A DNA stretch of 64,000 nt from Curtobacterium sp. 9128 (lineage in GTDB: Bacteria > Actinomycetota > Actinomycetes > Actinomycetales > Microbacteriaceae). The position numbers were made by a program, and so were the translations under genes. The stretch covers positions 1,240,001 to 1,304,000 of the forward strand of contig NZ_LT576451.1 of NCBI RefSeq assembly GCF_900086645.1. Direction: 5' to 3'. The notes below the pieces were generated by a model that was not told the origin of the DNA, did not search any database, and saw only the letters and a list, made by a program, of their open reading frames with translations. This document shows positions 34,655 through 42,925 of the stretch, in pieces. How positions within the stretch are numbered: the stretch's first letter is position 1; the number at the start of each line of letters is the position of its first letter.

Positions 34655-34975
34655 ATGTCGACCACGCCCCTCTTCGACTCGATCGCCCGCCACCGCGAGC
34701 GCCCCGTCGCCGTCCGCGCCACGGTCACCCCGGCGCCGACCTCGCCGACGACGGCCCCGGTCGACGCGCCGTCTGCGCTCGTCCCGGCCGCCCTCGTCGC
34801 CGCCATCGACGACATCCCTGCCCGCATCGGTGCCGCGCTCCCGAAGGGGTACGCCGTCGGCACCGAACAGCTCGCCCTCGTCGAAGCCGTCGCCGACGCC
34901 ATCACCCGCGCCGTCGTCGACGCCGTCGTGACCGAGCTCGACCGGATCGTCGCCGACGGCGTCGTTCGTTCCTGA
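34655..34975 (+). CDS. Hypothetical protein, 106 aa
   Basis: Unrecognised. The first ~40 residues are Pro/Thr/Ala-rich and disordered; the rest is predicted helical with GYAVGTEQLALVEAVADAITRAVVDAV. ATG has GGAAGG eight bases upstream, and an A+T-rich promoter patch lies ahead. It is 20 bases upstream of the M23 peptidase gene and probably co-transcribed with it. Confidence 0.65.
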   Translation: MSTTPLFDSIARHRERPVAVRATVTPAPTSPTTAPVDAPSALVPAALVAAIDDIPARIGAALPKGYAVGTEQLALVEAVADAITRAVVDAVVTELDRIVADGVVRS

Positions 34976-34995
34976 GTTCCGTCACGGCACCCGAC

Positions 34996-36117
34996 ATGAC
35001 GATCGACGGCCTCCCGATGCGTCCGCGTGGCCCAGCTCGCGACGCGGCGAACGCAGCCGTCGCGTCCTCGATGTCCGGAGCGGCGGTGCCGACTCCCGCC
35101 GTTCCGGAACCCACGCCCGCAGAACGCCTCCGCCGGCGCGACACCGCGCGTGCTGCTGCGCCGACGATGCGGGTGACGCACGGATCCGGGGCGGAGTGGA
35201 TCCGAGCCTCCCGTCCGGCCACCGTCGCGACGCCACTCGCCCGTCCCGACACCGTCCTGCCGCGCCGTCGTGACCTGCGTCCGGCGGGTCCCGCCCCCAC
35301 CGTCCTGCCGAGCCGTCGTGACCTGCGTCCGGCGGGTCCCGCCCCCACCGTCCTGCCGAGCCGTCGCGACCTGCGTCCGGTCAGGCCCGCACCTGCCGCC
35401 CTCGCACTGCGGACGGCCAGACAGGCGCTCACGATCCCGCTGCGCAGCATCAGCAGCGCCATCGGCACCCCCAGGACCGTTCCGATCACCGCGACCGCGG
35501 TCGCTGCGTGCCTGTTCGTGACGGTCGCCTCACCGCAGTCCGCGATGGCGGCGCCGCCCGAAGACCGGGGGATGGCGGTGATGGACACGCAGGAGTACGT
35601 CGCCCCCGACGGCGTCGCCCTCTCCGTCGACCGCGACGGCTTCTCGATCGCTCGTGCTCCGCAGGCCGCCCGGGGTCTGGTCGGGGCTGCCGGCGTGCCT
35701 GCTCCTGGCGTCTCGGTGGTGCGACCGGTCGCCGGGACGATCCCGGCGGCCGGCGGCTTCGGCGGGCGCTGGGTGCAGGGCTGTGCCGCGTGCTCGACCA
35801 ACCACCAGGGGCTCGACTTCGCAGCACCGACCGGGACCACCGTCGTCGCGGCGATGCCCGGCACGGTCGTCTCGGCCGGGGTGTTCGGCGGGTACGGCAA
35901 CCAGATCCTCCTGCAGCACGCCGACGGCACCCAGACGCGCTACGGGCACCTGTCCCAGATCGGCGTCCGCGTCGGCCAGGTCGTCGCTGCCGGCGAGCGG
36001 ATCGGCGCCGTCGGCAGCACCGGGGTGTCGACCGGGTCGCACCTGCACTTCGAGGTCATCGTCGGAGGCGTCCCGCGCGACCCCGCCGCCTGGCTCGGAG
36101 CCCGCGGCTTGCTCTGA
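34996..36117 (+). CDS. M23 family metallopeptidase with long cytosolic N-terminus
   Basis: 373 residues. Residues 1-160 are Pro/Arg-rich and contain three in-frame copies of RRDLRPAGPAPTVLPS. A membrane segment (~161-180) with an AMAAPP cleavage-like site follows, then a LytM/M23 domain (~240-373) with metal ligands His270, Asp274 (HQGLD), His318 (GHLS) and HLHFE (349-353). It would cut peptidoglycan cross-bridges outside the membrane. A signal preceded by ~160 cytosolic residues is uncommon; a later internal start would give a more normal precursor, but the repeats are in frame with ATG 34996. Confidence 0.8.
   Translation: MTIDGLPMRPRGPARDAANAAVASSMSGAAVPTPAVPEPTPAERLRRRDTARAAAPTMRVTHGSGAEWIRASRPATVATPLARPDTVLPRRRDLRPAGPAPTVLPSRRDLRPAGPAPTVLPSRRDLRPVRPAPAALALRTARQALTIPLRSISSAIGTPRTVPITATAVAACLFVTVASPQSAMAAPPEDRGMAVMDTQEYVAPDGVALSVDRDGFSIARAPQAARGLVGAAGVPAPGVSVVRPVAGTIPAAGGFGGRWVQGCAACSTNHQGLDFAAPTGTTVVAAMPGTVVSAGVFGGYGNQILLQHADGTQTRYGHLSQIGVRVGQVVAAGERIGAVGSTGVSTGSHLHFEVIVGGVPRDPAAWLGARGLL
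35251..35394 (+). repeat. 48-bp in-frame tandem repeat, three copies
   Basis: Units begin at 35251, 35299 and 35347. The first two are almost identical; the third is diverged in its last third. They encode (R)RRDLRPAGPAPTVLP blocks in the M23 peptidase. Confidence 0.9.
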
Positions 36118-36179
36118 CCCGCGGCGCGTAGCGTGCGATGCGTCGACGACAGGGTGTCGCGACGGAACGGAGGACGCAC

Positions 36180-37028
36180 GTGCGCGTGACGGTACTGGGA
36201 ACCGGGGCCATGGGAGCCGGCGTGGCGGGGTCGCTGCTCCGCGACGGACACGAGGTCACCGTCTGGAACCGCAGCCGCGAACGTGCGCTGCCGCTCGGCG
36301 ACCAGGGAGCGACGGTCGCCGACGACCCGGGCGCTGCCGTCGCGGACGCCGAGGTCGTCCTGCTGACCCTGTTCGACACCGACGCGGTGGTCGACGTCCT
36401 CGAGCAGTCCGCCGGCGAGGCACCGGCGACCGCGGTCTGGGTGCAGTGCTCGACCGTCGGGGTCGACGGCACCGAGACGATCGTGCAGATCGCCGCGAAG
36501 TACGGCATCACCCTCGTCGAGGCGATGATGCTCGGCACGAAGGCACCCGCGGAACAGGGCAAGCTCACGATGCTCGCGGCCGGTCCCGCCGAGGTGCTCG
36601 ACCGCATCGATCCCGTGCTCGACGCGATCGGCGCGAAGACCGTCCGAGCCGGCGACCGTGTCGGCGAAGGGACCGCGCTGAAGCTCGCCGCCAACGCGTG
36701 GATCGCCTCGATCACGGCCGCGACCGGGCAGTCCCTGGCGATCGCGAAGGGGCTCGGCATCGACCCGGAGCTCTTCCTCCGGGCGATCGAGGGATCGGCG
36801 AGCGACTCCGCCTACGCCCACACCAAGGGGAAGTCGATGCTGTCGGGGGAGTACCCGGCGCAGTTCGCGCTGGACGGCCTCCGGAAGGACATCGGCCTCA
36901 TCACCGAAGCGGCACGGTCTGCCGGCGTTTCCACGACGCTCCTCGACGCACTCGGCCGGGTCTACGCGGACGCGAGTGCCGCCGGGCACGGAGGCGACGA
37001 CATCGCGGCGGTCGGGACGGCCTTCTAG
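36180..37028 (+). CDS. NAD(P)-dependent beta-hydroxyacid dehydrogenase family oxidoreductase
   Basis: 282 residues of the 6-phosphogluconate/3-hydroxyisobutyrate dehydrogenase superfamily: Rossmann motif LGTGAMGAGVAGSL (6-19) with NR after beta-2 (WNRSRER), suggesting NADP preference, and the catalytic-lysine region ALKLAANAW. Related glyoxylate/succinic semialdehyde reductases are the nearest guess. GTG 36180 has GGAGGAC upstream. The stop shares CTAG with the convergent small gene. Confidence 0.82.
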   Translation: MRVTVLGTGAMGAGVAGSLLRDGHEVTVWNRSRERALPLGDQGATVADDPGAAVADAEVVLLTLFDTDAVVDVLEQSAGEAPATAVWVQCSTVGVDGTETIVQIAAKYGITLVEAMMLGTKAPAEQGKLTMLAAGPAEVLDRIDPVLDAIGAKTVRAGDRVGEGTALKLAANAWIASITAATGQSLAIAKGLGIDPELFLRAIEGSASDSAYAHTKGKSMLSGEYPAQFALDGLRKDIGLITEAARSAGVSTTLLDALGRVYADASAAGHGGDDIAAVGTAF

Positions 37029-37249
37029 CGGGAGCGGCGGAACCAGCCCCTGACACGGGCCCCGAGTCGCCCGACGGCCTCGTCGTTCATGGTGTTCGCG
37101 AGGTCGAACGCCTCTCGGGTCGGGTCGCTGCCGTCCCGGATGCGGCGGAGTGCGGCCTCGGCCCGCGCCCGGTTGTCGAGTTCGGCGAAGGGCATGTCGT
37201 CCTCGGGCACGTGCGTCCGAGGGTGATCGGTGTCCCGCGCCTCGCTCAT
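37025..37249 (-). CDS. Hypothetical protein, 74 aa
   Basis: A small charged soluble protein: acidic N-terminus (…HVPEDDMPFAELDNRARAEAALRRI…) and basic C-terminus (RVRGWFRRSR). No family recognised. Its ATG has TAGCCT six bases upstream, and its stop forms CTAG (37025-37028) with the stop of the convergent dehydrogenase gene. Confidence 0.62.
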   Translation of the reverse strand: MSEARDTDHPRTHVPEDDMPFAELDNRARAEAALRRIRDGSDPTREAFDLANTMNDEAVGRLGARVRGWFRRSR

Positions 37250-37258
37250 GCGATCAGG

Positions 37259-37768
37259 CTACGCGCGGGATCCGGAGTCGACAGCGTCGACCATCGCGGT
37301 CATCTCGTCGAGGAACCCGACGATCACAGCGGCATCCTCGGTGGAGAGCCGATCAGCGACCCCGAGGGTCCTGGACTCGAGGTCGTCGATGACGAGCAGT
37401 GCCCGGCGCATCGCGGGTCCGGACGCGCTGAGGATGACGCCGCGTCGGTCGGTCGGGTCCGGGTGGCGTTCGACGTGACCGGTGCGGACGAGTCGGTCCA
37501 CGAGTGCTGAGGTCGACGCGGCGGTGATCCCGAGCCGCTCCGCGAGTTGCTTGGCGTTCACCGTCCGGCCGGCGGCGTCGGCGTCGACGAGGACCCGCAG
37601 CGCCGCCATCGCGTTCTCGCCGATGCCGAGGGCCTCGCGCGCCCGGCGCTGGGATGCGCTCTCGGCGGTGCGGTACCGCCGGAGGGCGTTCAGCACGTCG
37701 ACCGCGTCGATCCGGGATCCGTCGTCGTACCAGAACCCGGTGGCGCGTGTCGTCACCTCCGTCGTCAT
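37259..37768 (-). CDS. MarR family regulator
   Basis: 169 residues with a MarR winged helix (AKQLAERLGITAASTSALVDRLVRTGHVERHPDPTDRRG). The N-terminal segment WYDDGSRIDAVDVLNALRRYR is a less usual dimerisation helix. The ATG has TAGCAT seven bases upstream. It is divergent from the Alpha-E gene and probably controls itself and possibly that gene. Confidence 0.83.
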   Translation of the reverse strand: MTTEVTTRATGFWYDDGSRIDAVDVLNALRRYRTAESASQRRAREALGIGENAMAALRVLVDADAAGRTVNAKQLAERLGITAASTSALVDRLVRTGHVERHPDPTDRRGVILSASGPAMRRALLVIDDLESRTLGVADRLSTEDAAVIVGFLDEMTAMVDAVDSGSRA

Positions 37769-37775
37769 GGCGACA

Positions 37776-37804
37776 ATGCTAGACGATCTAGTTAGAGCGT
37801 CTAG
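37776..37804. promoter_or_regulatory. MarR-type operator overlapping the regulator promoter
   Basis: CTAGACG (37779-37785) and CGTCTAG (37798-37804) form an inverted repeat, with a further CTAG at its centre (37788-37791). It covers the -10 hexamer TAGCAT (minus strand, 37781-37776) of the marR gene, as expected for autorepression. Confidence 0.6.
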
Positions 37805-37901
37805 TGATGACGGCACGGGTTTCGGGCGCAACACCCGTGACGCGGCCCGGAAACACCGTTGCAACGAGGGGTCAGTAGGTTCGCGACATGCAGGAGCCGC
37901 G

Positions 37902-38798
37902 GTGCTGAGCCGACTCGCCGGGAGTGTGTTCCGCGTCGGTGCCGCGATCGAACGAGCCGATGTGCTCGCACGGCTGCTCGACGTGTACCTGGCGCGGTCC
38001 GACGCGGCCTCCGGTTCGGGGGAGCGGATCGTCAGCCGTGAGCTCCGCGTGGTCGCCGGTGCCACCGTCCGTCCCGCCACGGCCCTCGATCGGCACGCGA
38101 CCCTCGAGTCCCTGGCCCTCGACCGGCACCAGCCCGCCTCGATCGCCGCAGCGGTGGCCGTGGCACGGGACGATGCTCGACGGGCCCGTGACGTCGTCTC
38201 CACCGAGCTGTGGGACTGCCTCAACGTCACGAGGTCCCGGATGCCGCGCAAGATCGCCGCCGGCCGGGAGCACGAGTTCCTGGGGTGGGTCCGCGAGCGC
38301 AGTGCCCTGGCGATCGGTGTCGTCGAGGGTGACGCCAGCCGCGACGAGGTGTGGGAGTTCTTCACGCTCGGCCGGTCCCTCGCACGGTGCGCCGCGACCG
38401 CGAGGCTCCTGGCCTCCGACCTGCTCGACCCGGAGTCCGCGGCGTCCTGGGGGACCGCGCTCCGGGCCTGCGGGGCGGGCGAGGCGTTCCAGCGGGCGAC
38501 TGGGTCGGGAGCCCCCGCGTCCGAGGCGGCCGCGTTCCTGCTGCTCGACGACCGCAGCCCCCGCTCGATGCTCTTCCTCACGCTCCGCGCCGAGGAGTGC
38601 CTCGCCGACGTCGCGCCCGCCGCCGTGACCGAGGAGCTCGATGACCTCCGCGGTGCCCGCCGCGCGCTCCAGGCGCTGGCGCCGGCCGAGGCGATCGACG
38701 CGGCCCGCGCAGCGGGACAGCGGCTCGCGGCGGTCGCCGACCGCGTCGCCGGAGCGCTCGACGCACGCGTCTTCGCGGCGGCGGAACCGACGCACTGA
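37902..38798 (+). CDS. Alpha-E (DUF403) domain protein
   Basis: 298 residues, all helical. The N-terminus LSRLAGSVFRVGAAIERADVLARLLDVYL is the Alpha-E/DUF403 signature. Such proteins usually sit next to a circularly permuted ATP-grasp enzyme and a transglutaminase-like protease in peptide-linking clusters; neither is present here. The GTG at 37902 has CAGGAG upstream. A leaderless-type TAGGTT precedes ATG 37888, which opens a seven-codon frame (MQEPRC, stop TGA 37906-37908) overlapping this start. Confidence 0.78.
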   Translation: MLSRLAGSVFRVGAAIERADVLARLLDVYLARSDAASGSGERIVSRELRVVAGATVRPATALDRHATLESLALDRHQPASIAAAVAVARDDARRARDVVSTELWDCLNVTRSRMPRKIAAGREHEFLGWVRERSALAIGVVEGDASRDEVWEFFTLGRSLARCAATARLLASDLLDPESAASWGTALRACGAGEAFQRATGSGAPASEAAAFLLLDDRSPRSMLFLTLRAEECLADVAPAAVTEELDDLRGARRALQALAPAEAIDAARAAGQRLAAVADRVAGALDARVFAAAEPTH

Positions 38799-38810
38799 GC
38801 GCAGGCCGCG

Positions 38811-38856
38811 CCGGACGGGAGGCTCGTGGCGGCCCCGCCCCGAGCCTCCCGTCCGG
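38811..38856. terminator. GGACGGGAGGCTCG palindrome between convergent genes
   Basis: CCGGACGGGAGGCTCG (38811-38826) and its complement (38841-38856) flank a GC-only inner hairpin. It belongs to the same family as 55947-55994 and 58863-58910 and separates the Alpha-E and MFS genes. Confidence 0.8.
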
Positions 38857-38868
38857 TTCCTGGCCGGG

Positions 38869-40215
38869 TCAGACGGCGCTGGAGCGGTCGGCGACCGCCT
38901 CGTCGCGCTCGAGGTCCTGCCGGATCTCGGCGCGCGATGCGCGCGTCCCGACCACCGGGATCGAGTGGGTGACGGCCATGTGCAGGCGGTTGTCGGCGTC
39001 GTAGCGCACGCGGTAGTGCTGGAACCGGACGAGCCAGACCAGGGCGATGGCGAGCGCGACGAACCCGGACGCGGCGCCGACGCCGATCGCCCACCTGGGG
39101 CCCCACGCGTCCGCGACCGCGCCGACGATCGGGGCGCCGATGGGGGTGCCGCCCGCGAAGATCGCCATGTACAGCGCCATCACCCGGCCACGCATCGCGG
39201 GCGCCGTGGTGGTCTGGACGAGGGCGTTGGCGGTCGTCATGAAGGTCAGTGACGCGAGCCCGACGAACACCAGGACGATCGCGAACGTCCAGTACGTCGG
39301 GGCGAAGGCAGCGGCCGTGCACGCCAGGCCGAACCCGGCGCTGGCGAACACGAGCAGCCGCATCCGTGGACGGTCCCGTCGTGCCGACAGCAGCGCGCCG
39401 AGCACCGAACCGATCGCCATCACGGAGTTGAGCAGACCGAACTCGCCTGCACCCTTGTGGAATTCCACCCGCGCCATCGTCGAGGTGAAGATCGGGAAGT
39501 TCACGCCGAACGTGCCGACGACGAAGATCATGCAGAGCACCACGATGATGTCGGGGCGTGTGCGGACGTACCGGAAGCCGGCGGTGATCTGCCCCTTGCC
39601 ACGCTTTGCACGGACCCGGTCCGCGAGCTGTTCGGGGTCGACGAAGCGCAGGGCGCCGAGGACCGCGGCGAACGAGGCCGCGTTGATGATGAACACCCAG
39701 CCGGAACCGATCGCGGCGATGAGCACGCCGGCGACTGCCGGCCCGATGAGTCGGGCGGCGTTGAAGGACGCGGAGTTCAGCGCGACGGCGTTCGCGACGT
39801 GCTCGCCGGTGACGACGTCGGAGACGAAGGCCTGGCGCACCGGGGTGTCGAACGCGGCCACGATGCCGAGTGCCAGGGCGAAGGCGTAGAGCCACAGCAG
39901 CGTGGCGGTGTCCGTCACGACCATGATGCCGAGCCCGAGGCCGAGCATCCCCATCAGGGCCTGGGTCACCATGAGCGTGCGGCGGCGGTCGAAGCGGTCG
40001 GCGACGAGTCCGGTCCAGGGCAGCAGGAGGAGTTGCGGCCCGAACTGCAGTGCCATGGTGATGCCGACCGCGATGGCGTTGTCGTGCGTGAGCTGCGTCA
40101 GGACGATCCAGTCCTGCGCGGTCCGCTGCATCCAGGTGCCGACGTTCGACACCAGGGCACCTGCGAACCAGATGCGGTAGTTGCGTCCCGAGAGGGACCG
40201 GAACATGGCCGTCAC
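38869..40215 (-). CDS. MFS transporter (MFS_3/EntS-like)
   Basis: 448 residues, twelve helices, with the family N-terminus RSLSGRNYRIWFAGALVSNVGTWMQ and motif A-like GLVADRFDRRR. EntS-type proteins export siderophores or drugs. The start overlaps the stop of the marR-type gene by four bases, so the repressor and exporter form an operon, the usual arrangement for drug-responsive efflux. The C-terminal ~50 residues are cytosolic and charged. Confidence 0.87.
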   Translation of the reverse strand: MTAMFRSLSGRNYRIWFAGALVSNVGTWMQRTAQDWIVLTQLTHDNAIAVGITMALQFGPQLLLLPWTGLVADRFDRRRTLMVTQALMGMLGLGLGIMVVTDTATLLWLYAFALALGIVAAFDTPVRQAFVSDVVTGEHVANAVALNSASFNAARLIGPAVAGVLIAAIGSGWVFIINAASFAAVLGALRFVDPEQLADRVRAKRGKGQITAGFRYVRTRPDIIVVLCMIFVVGTFGVNFPIFTSTMARVEFHKGAGEFGLLNSVMAIGSVLGALLSARRDRPRMRLLVFASAGFGLACTAAAFAPTYWTFAIVLVFVGLASLTFMTTANALVQTTTAPAMRGRVMALYMAIFAGGTPIGAPIVGAVADAWGPRWAIGVGAASGFVALAIALVWLVRFQHYRVRYDADNRLHMAVTHSIPVVGTRASRAEIRQDLERDEAVADRSSAV

Positions 40216-40661
40216 TGGTGGGCCAGCCTCCTCATGATCTCGGTGGCCTCGGCGAGGACGCGCCGTTCGGCCGGGGTGAGTGCGGCGATGCGCGGTGAGA
40301 GCCAGCCGTCGCGGCGGCGGCGGGTCTCGACGACGAAGTCGGCACCGGCCGGGGTGGCGCCGATGAGGACCTTGCGGCGGTCGTCGCCGTGCCCGCCCTT
40401 GGACAGCAGCCCGCGGTCGACGAGCGCGGCGACGGTCTTCGTCATCGACGGGGGTGTGACGCCCTCGTTCCGGCTGAGTTCCGCGAGGGTCATCGGGCCG
40501 TCGCGGTGCAGCCGGGCGAGTGCCGAGAACATCGCGTCGCTGACCGTCGTGTCGGCCTTCTGCGCGCGGAGGGTCCGCGACAACCGGTTCACCGCGATGC
40601 GGAAGTCCGTGCTGAGCGACGCGTGCGGCGCGGAGCGTTTGGTGGTCTCGGGCATGGTCAC
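40212..40661 (-). CDS. MarR family regulator of the MFS exporter
   Basis: 149 residues, MarR winged helix (LAELSRNEGVTPPSMTKTVAALVDRGL, DDRRKVLI). GTG 40661 is chosen because TAGGCT lies exactly seven bases upstream (40674-40669); ATG 40655 is an alternative. An A+T-rich stretch (GTTAGCCTAGCAAATTAG) at the promoter is the likely operator. It is divergent from an SDR gene. Confidence 0.83.
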   Translation of the reverse strand: MTMPETTKRSAPHASLSTDFRIAVNRLSRTLRAQKADTTVSDAMFSALARLHRDGPMTLAELSRNEGVTPPSMTKTVAALVDRGLLSKGGHGDDRRKVLIGATPAGADFVVETRRRRDGWLSPRIAALTPAERRVLAEATEIMRRLAHQ

Positions 40662-40745
40662 GATCGTTAGCCTAGCAAATTAGTTCAGCGAACGAACTTG
40701 TTGCCGTCGGGAATCATCTATGCAGGTGTATCGTTCTGGACCGTA

Positions 40746-40761
40746 GACAACAGGTGTTGTC
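40746..40761. promoter_or_regulatory. Perfect 16-bp palindrome before the SDR gene
   Basis: GACAACAGGTGTTGTC lies 20 bases upstream of ATG 40781 and just ahead of the ribosome-binding site GGAG. Its size and symmetry fit a TetR-like operator; no TetR gene is in the window. Confidence 0.55.
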
Positions 40762-40780
40762 GAGGAGATTGGAGCAGTTC

Positions 40781-41533
40781 ATGTCCGAGTTCGAGGGCAA
40801 GGTCGCCATCGTCACCGGTGGTGGCAGCGGTATCGGCGAGTCCATCGCGAAGGAGCTCGCCACCGCGGGCGCGAAGGTCGTCGTCACCGACATCAAGCTC
40901 GACGCAGCACAGCGGGTCGTCGGGGAGATCGAGCAGGCCGGTGGGACCGCCACCGCGTTCGAGGCGAACTCGGCCGTCGCCGCCGACAACGAGCGCGCCG
41001 TCCAGTTCGCGGTCGACACGTACGGCGCGCTGCACCTCGCCGTGAACAACGCCGGCATCGGCGCCGCCCCGCAGAAGATCGGCGAGTACGACATCGCCGC
41101 GTGGGACCGCGTCCGTGCCGTGGACCTGGACGGTGTCTTCTACGGGCTCCGCTACGAGATCCCGGCGATGCTGGCCTCCGGCGGCGGCTCGATCGTCAAC
41201 ATGGCGTCCGTGCTCGGCACCGTCGGCATCGCGCAGAACGCGGCCTACGTCGCGTCGAAGCACGCGCTCGCCGGGCTCACCAAGGTCGCCGCGCTCGAGT
41301 ACTCGGCCCAGGGTGTCCGCACGAACGCGGTCGGCCCCGGCTTCATCGACACCCCGCTGCTGCGGAACGCGATGACCCCGGAGGCGATCAGCGCCCTCGA
41401 GGAGGAGCACGCCACGAAGCGCCTCGGCACCGACGCCGAGGTCGCAGCGCTGGTCCTGTTCCTGCTGAGCGACAAGGCCTCGTTCATCACCGGCAGCTAC
41501 CACCTGGTCGACGGCGGCTACTCCGCCCACTGA
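40781..41533 (+). CDS. Short-chain dehydrogenase/reductase
   Basis: 250 residues, classical SDR: cofactor motif TGGGSGIG (12-19), NNAG (89-92), catalytic Ser143, Tyr156 and Lys160 (YVASK). Asp37 after beta-2 (VTDIKL) favours NAD(H). The C-terminus GSYHLVDGGYSAH is typical. The substrate is unknown. ATG 40781 has GGAGATTGGAG upstream; the operator-like palindrome suggests it is induced. Confidence 0.88.
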   Translation: MSEFEGKVAIVTGGGSGIGESIAKELATAGAKVVVTDIKLDAAQRVVGEIEQAGGTATAFEANSAVAADNERAVQFAVDTYGALHLAVNNAGIGAAPQKIGEYDIAAWDRVRAVDLDGVFYGLRYEIPAMLASGGGSIVNMASVLGTVGIAQNAAYVASKHALAGLTKVAALEYSAQGVRTNAVGPGFIDTPLLRNAMTPEAISALEEEHATKRLGTDAEVAALVLFLLSDKASFITGSYHLVDGGYSAH

Positions 41534-41570
41534 CCGTTCCGTGTGCAGGCTCTTTCGCGCGTAGGAAGTC

Positions 41571-41617
41571 GAATCGCGCGTAGGAGGTCGGAAGTTCCGA
41601 CCTCCTACGCGCGATTC
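41571..41617. terminator. 23-bp perfect inverted repeat with a partial copy beside it
   Basis: Arms 41571-41593 and 41595-41617 are exact complements around a single G. A diverged copy of the left arm (TCGCGCGTAGGAAGTCG) lies directly upstream at about 41554-41570. It separates the convergent SDR and formamidase genes. Confidence 0.8.
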
Positions 41618-41659
41618 CGCTTTCCACGTCGGGCGACATGGGCAGGAACGCGCGTGGTT

Positions 41660-42583
41660 TCAGGCCGTGATCGCGTCGTGGGGGAGCAGGGCGTGCACTC
41701 CCCACGTCCGGTTCGCGACCTGGGTGACGCGCATGCTCACCGCGACGCTGGCCATCGCGAGCGCCTCGGAGCGGGTGATGCCGTGCAGGCCGGCGATCCA
41801 GTCGACCATCCGGTCGAGGGCGGTCGTCGTCGCGGCGTTCAGGTCGGCGTCGAAGCCGAACGTGATGCGCCCGGCAGGGGTGTCGGCGTGGATGCCGTCG
41901 ACCGGAGCCTCGTCGAGGAGCGACAGCGTCACCGTCGCCGTCATGCCGCACTCGATCGCCGTGCCGGAGACCTCGCCGTCGCCCTGGGCCGCGTGTCCGT
42001 CGCCGACGAAGAGCAGCGCGTCCGGAACCGTGACCGGGAGGTACAGGGTCGACCCGGCGACGAGTTCGCGGCAGTCGATGTTCCCGCCGCCCAGCGGTCG
42101 CGGTGGGATGGTCGAGTGCTCACCCGTCGGTTCCGGCGGGACGCCGACGACCCCGAGGAACGGCGCCGTCCGGACGCCGAGACCGAGTTGGTTGCGGGCG
42201 ACACCCGTGCCGGCGTCGATGTCCCAGAGGAGTGGGCCGCGCTCCTGGGTCAGACCGAGCGCCCGGTTGACGGGTGTGTCCACGCCGCCGGAGCCCGTGT
42301 AGCCCCAGTCGTCCGGGACGAGGTCGTCGAACCGCACGGTGAGGACCTGTCCCGGCCGGGCACCCTCGACGGCGATCGGGCCGACCAGGCAGTGCCCTCG
42401 CCGTCCGTCGATGAGCGTCGGCGGGTGGTCGCCCGCGTGCTGTTGGCGCTCCGTGTAGCCCGCCGCGCTCAGTGTGCGGATCGTCGCGGTGTCTCCGGGC
42501 GCGACGCGGAGCACCGGATGCCGTTCGGCGGTGAAGACGTCGATGGCGGTGTCGAGCGAGGCGTCGATGCGATGGGCGGTCAC
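41660..42583 (-). CDS. Acetamidase/formamidase family protein
   Basis: 307 residues of the FmdA/AmdA family: GDTATIRT, the GYTGSGG and PFLGVVG segments and the conserved GDGHAAQGDGEVSGTAIE motif. These cytosolic metal-dependent amidases release ammonia from formamide or acetamide; the true substrate may differ. The protein is shorter than classic FmdA (~400 aa), like the widespread short form. GTG 42583 has GATGAT six bases upstream. Confidence 0.87.
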   Translation of the reverse strand: MTAHRIDASLDTAIDVFTAERHPVLRVAPGDTATIRTLSAAGYTERQQHAGDHPPTLIDGRRGHCLVGPIAVEGARPGQVLTVRFDDLVPDDWGYTGSGGVDTPVNRALGLTQERGPLLWDIDAGTGVARNQLGLGVRTAPFLGVVGVPPEPTGEHSTIPPRPLGGGNIDCRELVAGSTLYLPVTVPDALLFVGDGHAAQGDGEVSGTAIECGMTATVTLSLLDEAPVDGIHADTPAGRITFGFDADLNAATTTALDRMVDWIAGLHGITRSEALAMASVAVSMRVTQVANRTWGVHALLPHDAITA

Positions 42584-42642
42584 GGTCCGATCATCGCAGG
42601 CGAGCGTGCCGCCGGCTCGACAGGCGTTCCGCTGCGTCTCCG

Positions 42643-42912
42643 TCAGTGGAACTGGGGGATCGTCATCCAGATGCCGTACAGGACGGCGGCGATGCAGACG
42701 GCGAAGCACAGGCCGGCGCCGGCGAGGGCGATCGGGGGTGTGTGCCCGGACCGCGGGGTCTCCTCGCTGTACTGCGTCCGCTCGCCGCCCGTGTCGACCG
42801 GCTGCCCCGTCCCGAGCAGCCGCAGACCGAGTGTGTAGACCAGCACGACGCCGACCGCCGCCACGAACCCGACGCCCGCGACGATCGCGATGCTCCCGAA
42901 GTCGATGTCCAT
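42643..42912 (-). CDS. Small two-helix membrane protein downstream of pit
   Basis: 89 residues: helices at ~7-32 and ~62-82 with a polar loop (GTGQPVDTGGERTQYSEET) between. Not recognised as a named family. It starts 13 bases after the phosphate transporter stop, so it is probably co-transcribed and may assist it; that role is inferred. Confidence 0.7.
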   Translation of the reverse strand: MDIDFGSIAIVAGVGFVAAVGVVLVYTLGLRLLGTGQPVDTGGERTQYSEETPRSGHTPPIALAGAGLCFAVCIAAVLYGIWMTIPQFH

Positions 42913-42925
42913 CGTCGTCTCCCGT

